From contig NZ_FWFT01000005.1 in assembly GCF_900172275.1 (NCBI RefSeq), positions 62,001 through 126,000 of the forward strand: DNA of 64,000 nt, in the 5' to 3' direction. The position numbers were made by a program, and so were the translations under genes. A model generated the notes under the pieces. That model worked only from the letters and a program-made list of their open reading frames with translations. It ran no database searches and was not told the origin of the DNA. Positions 8,621-16,831 of this stretch are shown here, in pieces. Numbering within the stretch: position 1 is the stretch's first letter; every line of letters begins with the position of its first letter. Source of the stretch: Pseudooctadecabacter jejudonensis (lineage in GTDB: Bacteria > Pseudomonadota > Alphaproteobacteria > Rhodobacterales > Rhodobacteraceae).

Positions 8621-8694
8621 TGCCGCGGGCGGGCAACAAAATTCCGGAATTTTGTTGTGCCTCCGGCGGGCATATTTTTGAAACAGCGAAACGG
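8621..8694 (+). repeat. Intergenic palindromic element, copy A
   Basis: It contains a perfect 22-base palindrome at 8635-8656 (core aaaattccggaatttt), then gcctccggcgggcatatttttgaaacagcgaaacgg up to 8694. The same element occurs in reverse orientation at 13508-13585. It lies between dgcN and dgcA, so it is either read through or attenuates the operon. Confidence 0.8.
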
Positions 8695-8709
8695 AAATAA
8701 GGGGCGCGT

Positions 8710-9675
8710 ATGATGTTTGAGGTTTCACACGACACCTTTCGTTTGGCGGATGTGTTCACCATCAGTCGTGGATCGCGCACCGAGGCCAAGGTTTTGTCCG
8801 TCACAGTGTCGCGTGACGGGTTGATGGGCTGTGGCGAATGTGTGCCCTATGCGCGGTATGGTGAAACATTGGACAGTGTCGCAACCCAGATTGAAGGGGT
8901 GCCTGGAGATGTCACACGTGCGCGGCTTGATCAGTATTTGCCTGCGGGGGCCGCGCGCAATGCTGTTGATTGTGCGCTGTGGGACGTGGAAGCGAAGGCC
9001 GCAGGCAAACGCGTTTGGGATCTGCTGGGCGTGCCGCAGCCTGCACCGGTGATCACGGCCTTTACGTTGTCCCTAGATACGCCTGAAAACATGCGCGCAT
9101 CGGCGGCCAAGAATGCCCATCGGCCTTTGCTCAAGGTCAAGCTGGGCACGCCGGACGACATGGCCCGGCTTGAAGCCGTGCGGGCGGGCGCACCGGACAG
9201 CACCATCGTTGTGGACGCCAATGAGGGCTGGACCGCCGAGGTCTATACAGACCTCGCCCCCCACCTTCTGCGCCTAGGTGTGTCGATGGTGGAGCAACCC
9301 CTGCCCGCAGGGGACGATGACATGCTGGCGGAGATTGCCCGTCCTTTGCCTGTGTGCGCGGATGAGGCGTGCCACGACACAGCGACCTTGTCAGGTCTTC
9401 GTGGCAAATATGACATGGTCAACATCAAGTTGGACAAGACCGGTGGTTTGACGGAAGCCTTACGCTTGCGGGATGCGGCACGGGCTGAGGGGTATTCGGT
9501 GATGGTCGGGTGTATGGTCGGGTCATCCCTCGCCATGGCGCCTGCGACGATTGTGGCCCAAGGGGCGGAGGTTGTGGACCTTGACGGGCCGCTTCTTCTG
9601 GCCGAAGACCGCGATGAGCCTTTGGTGTTTGATGAGCGTGGCGTTCACCCGCCTGCCGCCACACTTTGGGGCTAG
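8710..9675 (+). CDS. dgcA: N-acetyl-D-glutamate racemase / dipeptide epimerase-like enolase-superfamily enzyme
   Basis: A 321-residue enolase-superfamily enzyme of the dipeptide epimerase subgroup. I see the catalytic KxK (Lys142/Lys144 in LKVKLG), metal ligands Asp169 (VVDANEGW), Glu195 (MVEQPLP) and Asp218 (CADEACH), and the second catalytic lysine in NIKLDKTGG (240-243). A generic genome pipeline would call it L-Ala-D/L-Glu epimerase. Next to dgcN the better reading is DgcA, which converts N-acetyl-D-glutamate to N-acetyl-L-glutamate. ATG at 8710 with AAGG upstream; a second ATG follows directly. No peptide transporter or peptidase gene adjoins it, which weakens a murein-peptide role. Confidence 0.85.
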   Translation: MMFEVSHDTFRLADVFTISRGSRTEAKVLSVTVSRDGLMGCGECVPYARYGETLDSVATQIEGVPGDVTRARLDQYLPAGAARNAVDCALWDVEAKAAGKRVWDLLGVPQPAPVITAFTLSLDTPENMRASAAKNAHRPLLKVKLGTPDDMARLEAVRAGAPDSTIVVDANEGWTAEVYTDLAPHLLRLGVSMVEQPLPAGDDDMLAEIARPLPVCADEACHDTATLSGLRGKYDMVNIKLDKTGGLTEALRLRDAARAEGYSVMVGCMVGSSLAMAPATIVAQGAEVVDLDGPLLLAEDRDEPLVFDERGVHPPAATLWG

Positions 9676-9748
9676 GGTGCGAAGCGCGCCAGAACAGGAA
9701 CGAACACGCTGCGCGACGCGGCGCAAGACGGATGAAAGAGAGACACGC

Positions 9749-10609
9749 ATGAGCCGGACTGTTTACGTCAACGGGGAGTATCTGCCCGAAGAAGACGCGA
9801 AAATTTCCATCTTTGATCGGTCGTTCCTGATGGCTGACGGGGTGTATGAGGTCACATCGGTTCTGGATGGCAAGCTGATTGATTTCGAAGGCCACAAGGT
9901 GCGTCTGGAGCGGTCGCTCAATGAGCTGGACATGCAAAAGCCTGAGGCCTTTGACGACCTGCTGGAAATCCACCGAGAGTTGGTGCGTGCCAACGAGATC
10001 ACCGACGGGCTGGTCTACCTTCAGGTCAGCCGTGGCAGCGCTGGCGACCGTGATTTTGCCTATCCCAGCGAAGACGTGAAACCCACCTTGGTGCTGTTTA
10101 CGCAAAACAAGCCGGGTCTGGCCGATAGCCCTGCAGCCAAAAAGGGCATCAAGGTGATTTCGATCGAAGATCAACGGTGGGGCCGGCGCGACATCAAGAC
10201 GGTTCAGCTTTTGTATCCGTCCATGGGCAAGATGATGGCCAAAGCCGCCGGTGCCGATGACGCGTGGATGGTCGAGGACGGCTTTGTGACCGAAGGCACC
10301 TCCAACAACGCCTACATCGTCAAGGGCAACACAATCATCACCCGTCAGCTGTCCAATGACATCCTTCATGGGATCACCCGTGCGGCGGTGTTGCGCTTTG
10401 CCAAAGAGGCTCAGATGACGGTGGAGGAACGCAGCTTCACCATGGAAGAGGCGAAAGAGGCGGATGAGGCGTTCATCACCTCGGCCTCGACGTTCGTGAT
10501 GCCCGTGGTTGAGATGGACGGCGTGCCTGTGGGGACTGGCGAAGTTGGGTCCGTTGCGCCGCGGTTGCGTGAAATTTACCTCGATGAAAGCCGCAAAGCC
10601 GCCGTTTGA
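9749..10609 (+). CDS. dat: D-amino-acid aminotransferase (class IV, PLP)
   Basis: Transfers the amino group of D-amino acids (typically D-alanine) to 2-oxoglutarate, giving D-glutamate. The 286-residue protein is a fold-type IV aminotransferase: IFDRSFLMADGVYE near 21-34, Lys150 as the expected PLP Schiff-base lysine in DIKTVQLLYP, and TEGTSNNAYIV in the cofactor region. Branched-chain aminotransferases of this fold have a different substrate loop; the DAAT call also rests on context. Third gene of the dgcN-dgcA set, so it would feed D-glutamate into that pathway. Chosen ATG 9749 follows GAAAGAGAG; codons further upstream overlap dgcA. Confidence 0.88.
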   Translation: MSRTVYVNGEYLPEEDAKISIFDRSFLMADGVYEVTSVLDGKLIDFEGHKVRLERSLNELDMQKPEAFDDLLEIHRELVRANEITDGLVYLQVSRGSAGDRDFAYPSEDVKPTLVLFTQNKPGLADSPAAKKGIKVISIEDQRWGRRDIKTVQLLYPSMGKMMAKAAGADDAWMVEDGFVTEGTSNNAYIVKGNTIITRQLSNDILHGITRAAVLRFAKEAQMTVEERSFTMEEAKEADEAFITSASTFVMPVVEMDGVPVGTGEVGSVAPRLREIYLDESRKAAV

Positions 10610-10697
10610 GTCTCACTGCACATTTGCTCCGCTTGCCTTGTCTGCTGTCTCACGACCATAGTGTCGGCAGTCAGATAACCCCAAGCCGGAGGATGGT

Positions 10698-12842
10698 GTG
10701 CGTAGGCTGATTGGCGTTCTCGTGTTGATCGCAGGGACAGGCGGCTTGGCCTATTGGGCCAGCGCCACCCACGCTGTGCGCATCGAACAGCAGATTACAC
10801 AAGCGGCCACCGCCTTGGTGCAGGATGCCAGCCGCGATGTGGTCATCGACGTGTCGGGGCGGGATGTCCGCGTCGCAGGGACGGTCGCGTCACAGACGGA
10901 CCGTGATCGTCTTGTGGGTCAGTTGTTTGCATTGGACGGGGTTCGTGTTGTCGAGGCCGATACCCTCGCCCTGCTGCCCATCGCCTCCCCGTTTGAGGTG
11001 CGGATCACACCCGGCGCCGATGGCACTTTGATCGCAACAGGGGTGCTGCCCTCAGAGGACAGCCGCGCGATGCTTCCAAATATTGACACCTCTGCCGTGA
11101 CGCTGGCGGGTGGTGTCCCCGATGACCGATGGACCTCCGCCCTTTGGATGGGGGTGCAGGCGCTTGACGGGATAGACGGCGGAGGGCTCATCCTGTCGGA
11201 TCGTGCGCTGACGCTCTCAGGCTCGGTGCGCACCCCACAGGAACAGACCGGTGTGGCCAACGTGATGGCGGATCTGCCGGACGGTTACCGGTATATCGAT
11301 GCGCTTGATGTGCTGGACGACGGAACGCCGCTGCGTCTTGACATTGCGTTGTCAGACGGGCGCGCCCGTGCCACGGGCAAGGTGCCTGCTGACATGGCCT
11401 TCGCTGCGGTTACGGATGTTTTTGGCGGTGCAATGGTGGAAATCGCCCAATCCGCGCTGCCCGCAGATCCCCCCGACTGGCCGCAGATCACGGGGCGTTT
11501 GATCACCGCTTTGGCGACACTGAACAGCGGCCGCCTGAACGTCGAAAGCACGACCGTCTCGCTTGCGGGGCGCGGCACGCCCGATGCCTTGGCGCGGGCC
11601 AATGCCATGTTGGACAATCTGCCCGCATCCTATGACGTGACGCGCGATCTTGCCCTTGATGATGATGGCGCGCCTGTGTCGTTGACGATCGCTTGGGACG
11701 GCGCAACCGCCACCGCATCCGGCAAATACCCCGCAGGCTTTGCGCCAACCGGCCCCTTGGGCACGCAGGTTGAGGATACAGGAGCCGCCAGTTTTCTGGA
11801 AGACGACGGTGCGTTTGCGGCCAATGCCGCCGCCGGGGTCGCGGCTTTGGGGCAATTGAGGTCTGGCACCCTCACCGTCACGACGCAGAACATAACGCTC
11901 AGCGGAACGGCGACATCGCCACAAGTCGGCACCGTGATCGACACCCTGCTGACCGAGGCACCCGTGCCATCAACAGTCGATCTGATCTACCTCGATGACG
12001 GATCGCCCGCCGCATGGACGTTGACCTATGATGCATCCAGCGGGGCAACCGTCGAAGGACGCCTGCCCACGACACTCTCGCGTGCGGATCTCGCAGCCGC
12101 TTTGGGCAGCGACGTCACGGGCGATCCCGTCACTGCCGCCGAAGACGACACGGCAGGCCCCATGCCAGACGCGTTGCGGCAAGTGGCCGCGATCCTGCCT
12201 GAGTTGGATCAGCTGACCGCATCGGTGGACGGCACCGGCGCGGCCCTTGATCTGGTCACGACCCCTGGCAGCGACATTGATCTTCTGGCGGCAGAGCTTG
12301 CGCAAAACCTGCCCGCCAGCGTCGCCTTCTCCATTCGCACGTTGGATGAGGCGCCCCAACAGGGCAGCACCCGCACCAACGCGGCCACCGGTCTGGATGA
12401 GGTGTTCTTAGACGGCTTCTGGATCCCTGACCTTGATTTCGCAACGACCCTCGATGGGTGCGCGGCTGAGGCGGACAGCCGTCTGGGCGCCCGCCAGATC
12501 GGTTTCGTGTCAGGGTCCGCCCGTCTCGATGCGGCCTCCCTGCGCACGATCAACGCGCTGGCCGCGATCGCCCGTCCTTGCGTTGAGGCGGATCTTGAAC
12601 TTGAGGTCGCGGGCCACACGGATGCCTCCGGCGATCCTGATCAAAACCAAATCCTCAGCCAAGAGCGCGCCGAAGTGGTGCGCCGCGCCCTGATCGAACG
12701 CGGCGTCCCCGCCCGTGCGATCACCGCGATCGGGTTTGGCGCGGACAGGTCCATCGCCACCAACGACACCCCTGAGGGGCGGGCGGCCAACCGCCGCACA
12801 GAGATTGATTGGTTCGAACGCGGCGCGCTGCGCGATCCATGA
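10698..12842 (+). CDS. OmpA-domain envelope protein with four internal repeats
   Basis: The 714-residue protein has an N-terminal membrane segment or uncleaved signal (4-22), a long repetitive periplasmic region and a C-terminal OmpA-type peptidoglycan-binding domain (about 598-706, with FVSGSARLDAASL, VAGHTDASGD and GRAANRRTEI). Four repeats of about 112 residues are visible, each with a BON-like strand pair then a loop of the form LDDG-x-P-nine to twelve residues-G-x-x-P: ends near 121, 233, 348 and 460. A degenerate fifth lies at 495-550. Start is GTG 10698 with CCGGAGGA upstream. Likely anchors inner membrane to cell wall; the ligand is unknown. Confidence 0.85.
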   Translation: MRRLIGVLVLIAGTGGLAYWASATHAVRIEQQITQAATALVQDASRDVVIDVSGRDVRVAGTVASQTDRDRLVGQLFALDGVRVVEADTLALLPIASPFEVRITPGADGTLIATGVLPSEDSRAMLPNIDTSAVTLAGGVPDDRWTSALWMGVQALDGIDGGGLILSDRALTLSGSVRTPQEQTGVANVMADLPDGYRYIDALDVLDDGTPLRLDIALSDGRARATGKVPADMAFAAVTDVFGGAMVEIAQSALPADPPDWPQITGRLITALATLNSGRLNVESTTVSLAGRGTPDALARANAMLDNLPASYDVTRDLALDDDGAPVSLTIAWDGATATASGKYPAGFAPTGPLGTQVEDTGAASFLEDDGAFAANAAAGVAALGQLRSGTLTVTTQNITLSGTATSPQVGTVIDTLLTEAPVPSTVDLIYLDDGSPAAWTLTYDASSGATVEGRLPTTLSRADLAAALGSDVTGDPVTAAEDDTAGPMPDALRQVAAILPELDQLTASVDGTGAALDLVTTPGSDIDLLAAELAQNLPASVAFSIRTLDEAPQQGSTRTNAATGLDEVFLDGFWIPDLDFATTLDGCAAEADSRLGARQIGFVSGSARLDAASLRTINALAAIARPCVEADLELEVAGHTDASGDPDQNQILSQERAEVVRRALIERGVPARAITAIGFGADRSIATNDTPEGRAANRRTEIDWFERGALRDP

Positions 12843-12863
12843 TGACACATAAGGGACCAAACT

Positions 12864-13493
12864 ATGTTTGTTGAATGGGACTTTCTTCTGGCCGAAATCT
12901 GGGTGCTCCTGGCGCTCGCAGTGCTGATTGGCCTTTTGGCGGGCTGGTTGATCTGGGGCGGGCGCGGGGCCGCGGCAGACCGCGACGCGCTGTTTCGCCT
13001 GCAAACCCAACTGGACCGCGAACGCGCCCGCACGCGTGCCGCGCTGAGCGGACCTGACACCGACATCCCCCCAATGGAAGGGGGCGGCTACCGCAGGCCA
13101 GCGACCACATCGCTACCCGCCGCAGCCTCCCCCACCTCAGCACGGCCCTCCGACACCCCGACACAAAACGTGGCCCCGCCGCCGACACCCTCCGCGCCAA
13201 CACCTCCCGTGCCGGACCCCGCCACGTCCAAACCATCGGGCCTCGATGCCCCCCGGGATGGTCTGCCCGATGACCTGACAAAGATCAGCGGGGTTGGCCA
13301 AAAGCTCGCCAAACTTTGCAATGATCTCGGGTTTTACCATTACGACCAGATCGCCGCCTGGACGCCAAAGGAAATCGCATGGGTGGACGACAACCTCGAA
13401 GGGTTCAAAGGTCGCGTCACACGGGACAATTGGGTGGATCAGGCCAAGGCGCTTGCCAAGAACGACCTTCCAACCTTCCGCAGGAAACACTGA
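12864..13493 (+). CDS. Membrane-anchored helix-hairpin-helix (H3TH-like) protein
   Basis: The 209-residue protein has an N-terminal membrane helix (about 12-32, LALAVLIGLLAGWLIWG), a Pro/Thr-rich linker (roughly 70-135) and a C-terminal domain DLTKISGVGQKLAKLCNDLGFYHYDQIAAWTPKEIAWVDDNL. That domain is the predicted flap-endonuclease-like helix-3-turn-helix of COG3743, with the GxGxKxxxxL hairpin. No nuclease active site is visible. It starts 21 bases after the OmpA-domain gene, so the pair are probably co-transcribed. A membrane-tethered DNA-binding protein or merely a protein-protein HhH module are both possible. Confidence 0.75.
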   Translation: MFVEWDFLLAEIWVLLALAVLIGLLAGWLIWGGRGAAADRDALFRLQTQLDRERARTRAALSGPDTDIPPMEGGGYRRPATTSLPAAASPTSARPSDTPTQNVAPPPTPSAPTPPVPDPATSKPSGLDAPRDGLPDDLTKISGVGQKLAKLCNDLGFYHYDQIAAWTPKEIAWVDDNLEGFKGRVTRDNWVDQAKALAKNDLPTFRRKH

Positions 13494-13507
13494 CCCCTCA
13501 AACGTGC

Positions 13508-13585
13508 CCGTTTCGCTGTTTCAAAAATATGCCCGCCGGAGGCGAACAAAATTCCGGAATTTTGTTTCCCCGCCCGCCGCAGGCG
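13508..13585 (-). repeat. Intergenic palindromic element, copy B (inverted)
   Basis: Reverse-complement copy of 8621-8694: the same 22-base palindrome is at 13545-13566, and the flanks (cgtttcgctgtttcaaaa, then tatgcccgccggagg) match copy A over about 70 bases with few differences. It separates the convergent genes 12864-13493 and 13586-13915 and is positioned to act as a bidirectional stop. Confidence 0.8.
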
Positions 13586-13915
13586 TTAGTCTTTCCCGTC
13601 TGATCCCACATTCGCCTCAAACGCCTCTTTAAATGCGGCATCTTGCGCTGGGCTGGCCTCGGTTTGATAATTGGCCTTCCACTCGGCCATGGTCATTCCG
13701 TAAAACGCCTCGCGGCCTTCATCTTTGGTCATTTCTATGCCCCGTTCAGCGGCGGCGTCTTGGTACCACCGGCTCAGGCAATTGCGGCAAAACCCGGCGA
13801 GGTTCATCATATCGATGTTCTGCACATCGGTGCGGTCTTCCATCAGGTGCTTTTGCAACCGGCGAAAGGCCGCCGCCTCCAGTTCCAATTGTGTCTGGTC
13901 GTCAATCTGTGCCAT
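13586..13915 (-). CDS. DUF1244 family protein
   Basis: A 109-residue alpha-helical protein matching DUF1244: MAQIDDQTQLELEAAAFRRL, then LQKHLMEDRTDVQNIDMMNLAGFCRNCLSRWYQDAA, then YGMTMAEWKANYQ. The paired cysteines FCRNCLSRW are characteristic of the family. A final acidic tail extends past the domain. It overlaps the 5-prime-side N-formylglutamate amidohydrolase gene by 14 bases, indicating an operon. The biochemical role is unknown. Confidence 0.9.
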   Translation of the reverse strand: MAQIDDQTQLELEAAAFRRLQKHLMEDRTDVQNIDMMNLAGFCRNCLSRWYQDAAAERGIEMTKDEGREAFYGMTMAEWKANYQTEASPAQDAAFKEAFEANVGSDGKD

Positions 13916-14666
13916 CTGTGGCCTCCATGTCTGCCAAGGCGCGGGTCAGGATCGGGGCCAGCCGTTGGCCCCACATCGTCTGATCCTGCGCCGTTTCAAT
14001 CAAATCGTTGCGCACCTCAATCAGTGCATTGGGCCGCCCCTTTTGCAATGCGTGCCTATCAATGCTGTCACCCGGCAAATGGCCGACGTAGGGCTCATTG
14101 TCCCCCACACATAAATCGGCCTCCAAACGCAATTCCCGCAACAGCGGGTCGGACAGCCGGTCATCGAACTCATGCAGCACCCCGATATGCCAAGGCCGCG
14201 GTGCCCGCCCTTTCAGTTGCGGTGTGAACGAATGGATCGCAACAATCACGGTGTCGTCCTGCCGCGCAGCCAAATCGGCGACGGCTGCGTGATAGGGCGC
14301 ATAAAACGCCTCCACGCGCCGCGCTTTTTCGGCCTCGTCCGCATCGCGGTTCGCGGGGATCACCGACCCATCATACAGCTTCATCAACAACGTCGGATCA
14401 TCAAGACCACGGTTCGGGTCGATCACCATGCGTGAAAAGTTGGACAGAACCGCAGGCGCGCCCAAAGCATCCGCCAGCGCACGTGTCACGCCCGCAGCCC
14501 CGACATCATAGGCGATGTGCCGCCCCATGTCTTCGGCAGGCAGGCCTAGATCACCGCCACCCACCGAAGGGGGCACCACGTTCGACGCGTGATCGCAGGT
14601 GATCAGCCAACATGACTGGCGCGTGGCACCGTGCAGAAAAAACGGCTCATATCCGTCAACTGTCAT
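13902..14666 (-). CDS. N-formylglutamate amidohydrolase family protein
   Basis: Hydrolyses N-formyl (or related N-acyl) glutamate to glutamate in characterised members, the last step of one histidine degradation route. The 254-residue protein contains the family signature LITCDHASNVVP near 22, MVIDPNRGLDDP, YAPYHAAVADL and VAIHSFTPQLKG, with His and Asp/Glu residues for zinc. I take the ATG at 14664-14666; the frame is open 30 codons further with no match. No other histidine-degradation gene is nearby, so the substrate may be another N-acyl amino acid. Divergent from pyk. Confidence 0.85.
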   Translation of the reverse strand: MTVDGYEPFFLHGATRQSCWLITCDHASNVVPPSVGGGDLGLPAEDMGRHIAYDVGAAGVTRALADALGAPAVLSNFSRMVIDPNRGLDDPTLLMKLYDGSVIPANRDADEAEKARRVEAFYAPYHAAVADLAARQDDTVIVAIHSFTPQLKGRAPRPWHIGVLHEFDDRLSDPLLRELRLEADLCVGDNEPYVGHLPGDSIDRHALQKGRPNALIEVRNDLIETAQDQTMWGQRLAPILTRALADMEATDGTD

Positions 14667-14728
14667 CTGATTGTTAACCTTCTCGGGGCAGTTGTAGCCC
14701 GCCTGAATTTCGTTATAAGACCGCCAAC

Positions 14729-14742
14729 TGTTAGCGGTAACC
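14729..14742. promoter_or_regulatory. LacI-type palindromic operator upstream of pyk
   Basis: TGTTAGCGGTAACC is a near-perfect palindrome around a central CG, the classic form of LacI-family operators (TGTTAnCGnTAACA, one arm base off). It lies 37 bases before the pyruvate kinase ATG. In Rhodobacter the LacI-type regulator CceR controls central carbon genes including this step, so CceR is the natural candidate. Confidence 0.5.
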
Positions 14743-14779
14743 GCACCGCCGAACACCGACCGATCGAAGGAATAACACC

Positions 14780-16231
14780 ATGAAACGTGATCGCAACGTC
14801 AAGATTGTCGCCACCCTTGGCCCTGCATCCGATGACTACAAGATGATCCGCGCCCTCCATGAAGCGGGCGCAGACGTCTTCCGTTTGAACATGAGCCATG
14901 GGGACCACGCTGAGATCAAGGTTCGCCATGAGATTATTCGCCAGGTCGAACAGGACACAGGCAGCCCGATTTCCATCCTTGCGGACCTTCAGGGGCCGAA
15001 GCTGCGCGTCGGTGTATTCGCAAGCGAGGATGGTGAGGATCTTGAGGTCGGCCAGTCCTTCCGCCTTGATCTGGATGACGCGCCCGGCACCAAAGACCGC
15101 GTCCAGCTGCCCCACAAAGAGATTTTCGACGCGCTGGAACCCGGCGCGCACCTGTTGGTGAACGACGGCAAAATCAAACTGCGTGTCAAAGACTGCGGCC
15201 GCGATTTTGCCGACTGCGAAGTGCTCGTGGCGGGCACCATTTCCAACCGCAAGGGCGTGAACGTGCCTGATGTGGTTCTGCCGCTGGCCGCCTTGTCGGA
15301 AAAAGACCGCAAGGATCTGGAATTTGTCTGTGATCTAGGCGTGGATTGGCTGGCGCTGTCGTTCGTGCAGCGTCCCGCCGACGTGGATGAGGCGCGCAAG
15401 CTGTCCAAAGGCCGTGCTGCGATCCTCTCCAAGATTGAAAAACCCGCCGCTGTGAAATCCTTTGACGATATTCTGGCGGTCTCTGACGGGATTATGGTTG
15501 CCCGTGGTGATCTGGGCGTTGAATTGCCTGTCCAGAACGTGCCGCCCATCCAGAAACAGCTGATCCGAAAGTGTCGCGCGGCGGCCAAGCCTGTGATCGT
15601 GGCGACCCAGATGCTCGAATCCATGATCGAATCGCCCATGCCCACCCGGGCCGAGGTGTCCGACGTGGCCACCGCCATCTATGAAGGCACCGACGCCATC
15701 ATGCTCAGCGCGGAATCCGCCGCCGGTGATTTCCCGATTGAGGCTGTGACGACAATGAACAACGTCGCGGTCGAGGTTGAGGCAGATCCCACCTACACCG
15801 ACATCATCGAAGCCAGCCGTGCGACCGACGGCAAGACCGTGGCCGCCGGGATCGTCGCCGCCGCACGTGAGATTGCCGAAACCGCCGACATCAAAGCGAT
15901 CTGCTGTTATTCCCAGTCGGGCACTACAGCCCTTTTGACATCGCGTGAACGTCCGCGGGTGCCGATCATCGTGCTCAGCAGTGATGAAAACACCATCCGT
16001 CGGCTCTGCCTCAGCTGGGGCACGACATGTGTGAAGTCTGTCAAAGTGGTCGACCGCTTCAAGACGGCAGTGATTGAGGCCATCCGCGCTGCGACCGCCA
16101 CGGGCATCGCCCAAAAGCAGGACATGGTCGTCGTGACCGCCGGTGTGCCGTTCAATACGCCCGGCAGCACGAACATCCTGCGGGTGGCCCCTTGCGACGA
16201 AAGTTTGATTTTGGCCGGCGCTTCGGAGTAA
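14780..16231 (+). CDS. pyk: Pyruvate kinase
   Basis: Converts phosphoenolpyruvate and ADP to pyruvate and ATP. The 483-residue protein begins MKRDRNVKIVATLGPAS and contains ILADLQGPKLRVG, the catalytic-lysine signature ILSKIEKPAAVKSFDDIL, MVARGDLGVELP and TQMLESMIESPMPTRAEVSDVA, all diagnostic. The C-terminal allosteric domain (about 350-483) is present. GAAGGA precedes the ATG at 14780. A LacI-type operator sits 37 bases upstream. In Rhodobacterales it completes the Entner-Doudoroff pathway. Confidence 0.97.
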   Translation: MKRDRNVKIVATLGPASDDYKMIRALHEAGADVFRLNMSHGDHAEIKVRHEIIRQVEQDTGSPISILADLQGPKLRVGVFASEDGEDLEVGQSFRLDLDDAPGTKDRVQLPHKEIFDALEPGAHLLVNDGKIKLRVKDCGRDFADCEVLVAGTISNRKGVNVPDVVLPLAALSEKDRKDLEFVCDLGVDWLALSFVQRPADVDEARKLSKGRAAILSKIEKPAAVKSFDDILAVSDGIMVARGDLGVELPVQNVPPIQKQLIRKCRAAAKPVIVATQMLESMIESPMPTRAEVSDVATAIYEGTDAIMLSAESAAGDFPIEAVTTMNNVAVEVEADPTYTDIIEASRATDGKTVAAGIVAAAREIAETADIKAICCYSQSGTTALLTSRERPRVPIIVLSSDENTIRRLCLSWGTTCVKSVKVVDRFKTAVIEAIRAATATGIAQKQDMVVVTAGVPFNTPGSTNILRVAPCDESLILAGASE

Positions 16232-16262
16232 CCTTTCCAAAACCTTAGCAATGAGGGTGGGC

Positions 16263-16487
16263 ATGGATCCGGATTTAATGTTGGTCATCGGCTTGGTTGT
16301 CGGTGTGTTTTCAATACCGTCGATAATGGGGGCGTTGGCCGATGGGGCCGTGCCCCGTGTGGCGTCTATTGCTGTGCTGATTTCCGGCGGGCTGATCGTT
16401 CTGGCCATCCGCGACAATCCAGGCGGATATGCGGTGTCTGATATTCCGGATGTTTTCGTGTCGGTCGTCGGGCGCTATATCAACTAG
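16263..16487 (+). CDS. Small membrane protein of unknown function
   Basis: A 74-residue protein with two hydrophobic segments (MLVIGLVVGVFSIPSIMGAL and VASIAVLISGGLIVLAI), followed by a short polar tail. I start it at the ATG 16263 because GAGGG lies 5 bases upstream; an in-frame ATG at 16251 would place that motif inside the coding region. It begins 31 bases after pyk and may be co-transcribed with it. No family recognised. Confidence 0.7.
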   Translation: MDPDLMLVIGLVVGVFSIPSIMGALADGAVPRVASIAVLISGGLIVLAIRDNPGGYAVSDIPDVFVSVVGRYIN

Positions 16488-16616
16488 AGCGCGGATTTCC
16501 GCCCCTTTTTGCTTGCCATACAGTCAAACGCGGGCTACACGCCCCATTCAACCCGCGCGACCGGCCAGTTTGGCATGCCGAGTCGTGTGTCACAACCGAC
16601 TTTACAGGAGACGGAA

Positions 16617-16817
16617 ATGCCTAAGATGAAAACGAAATCGAGCTGCAAAAAGCGGTTCAAAGTGACGGCCTCTGGCCGCGTTCTGGCCGGTCAGGCGGGC
16701 AAACGCCACGGCATGATCAAACGCACCAACAAATTCCTGCGCAACGCGCGCGGCACCACAACGCTTTGTGCGGCTGACGAGAAAATCGTCAAGTCCATGA
16801 TGCCCTACGCACGCTAA
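16617..16817 (+). CDS. rpmI: 50S ribosomal protein L35
   Basis: The 66-residue product [20 protein letters not shown]...KSMMPYAR is an ordinary bacterial L35. CAGGAG lies a few bases upstream of the ATG at 16617; the frame is open further upstream but that is the untranslated leader. It is 14 bases from rplT, the standard rpmI-rplT arrangement. infC is not adjacent. A short GC hairpin with a T run just downstream of the previous gene (about 16492-16512) may end the upstream transcript. Confidence 0.97.
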   Translation: MPKMKTKSSCKKRFKVTASGRVLAGQAGKRHGMIKRTNKFLRNARGTTTLCAADEKIVKSMMPYAR

Positions 16818-16831
16818 GAGGAGGGTAGACC

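Noticed and set aside
8710-9675. L-Ala-D/L-Glu epimerase (murein recycling) as primary call
   Set aside because: Possible by family, but the direct pairing with dgcN and the lack of murein-peptide uptake or peptidase genes nearby favour the N-acetyl-glutamate racemase role.
16492-16512. Strong terminator between the small membrane gene and rpmI
   Set aside because: The stem is only 4-5 pairs with a tiny loop; mentioned in the rpmI entry but not listed as a terminator.
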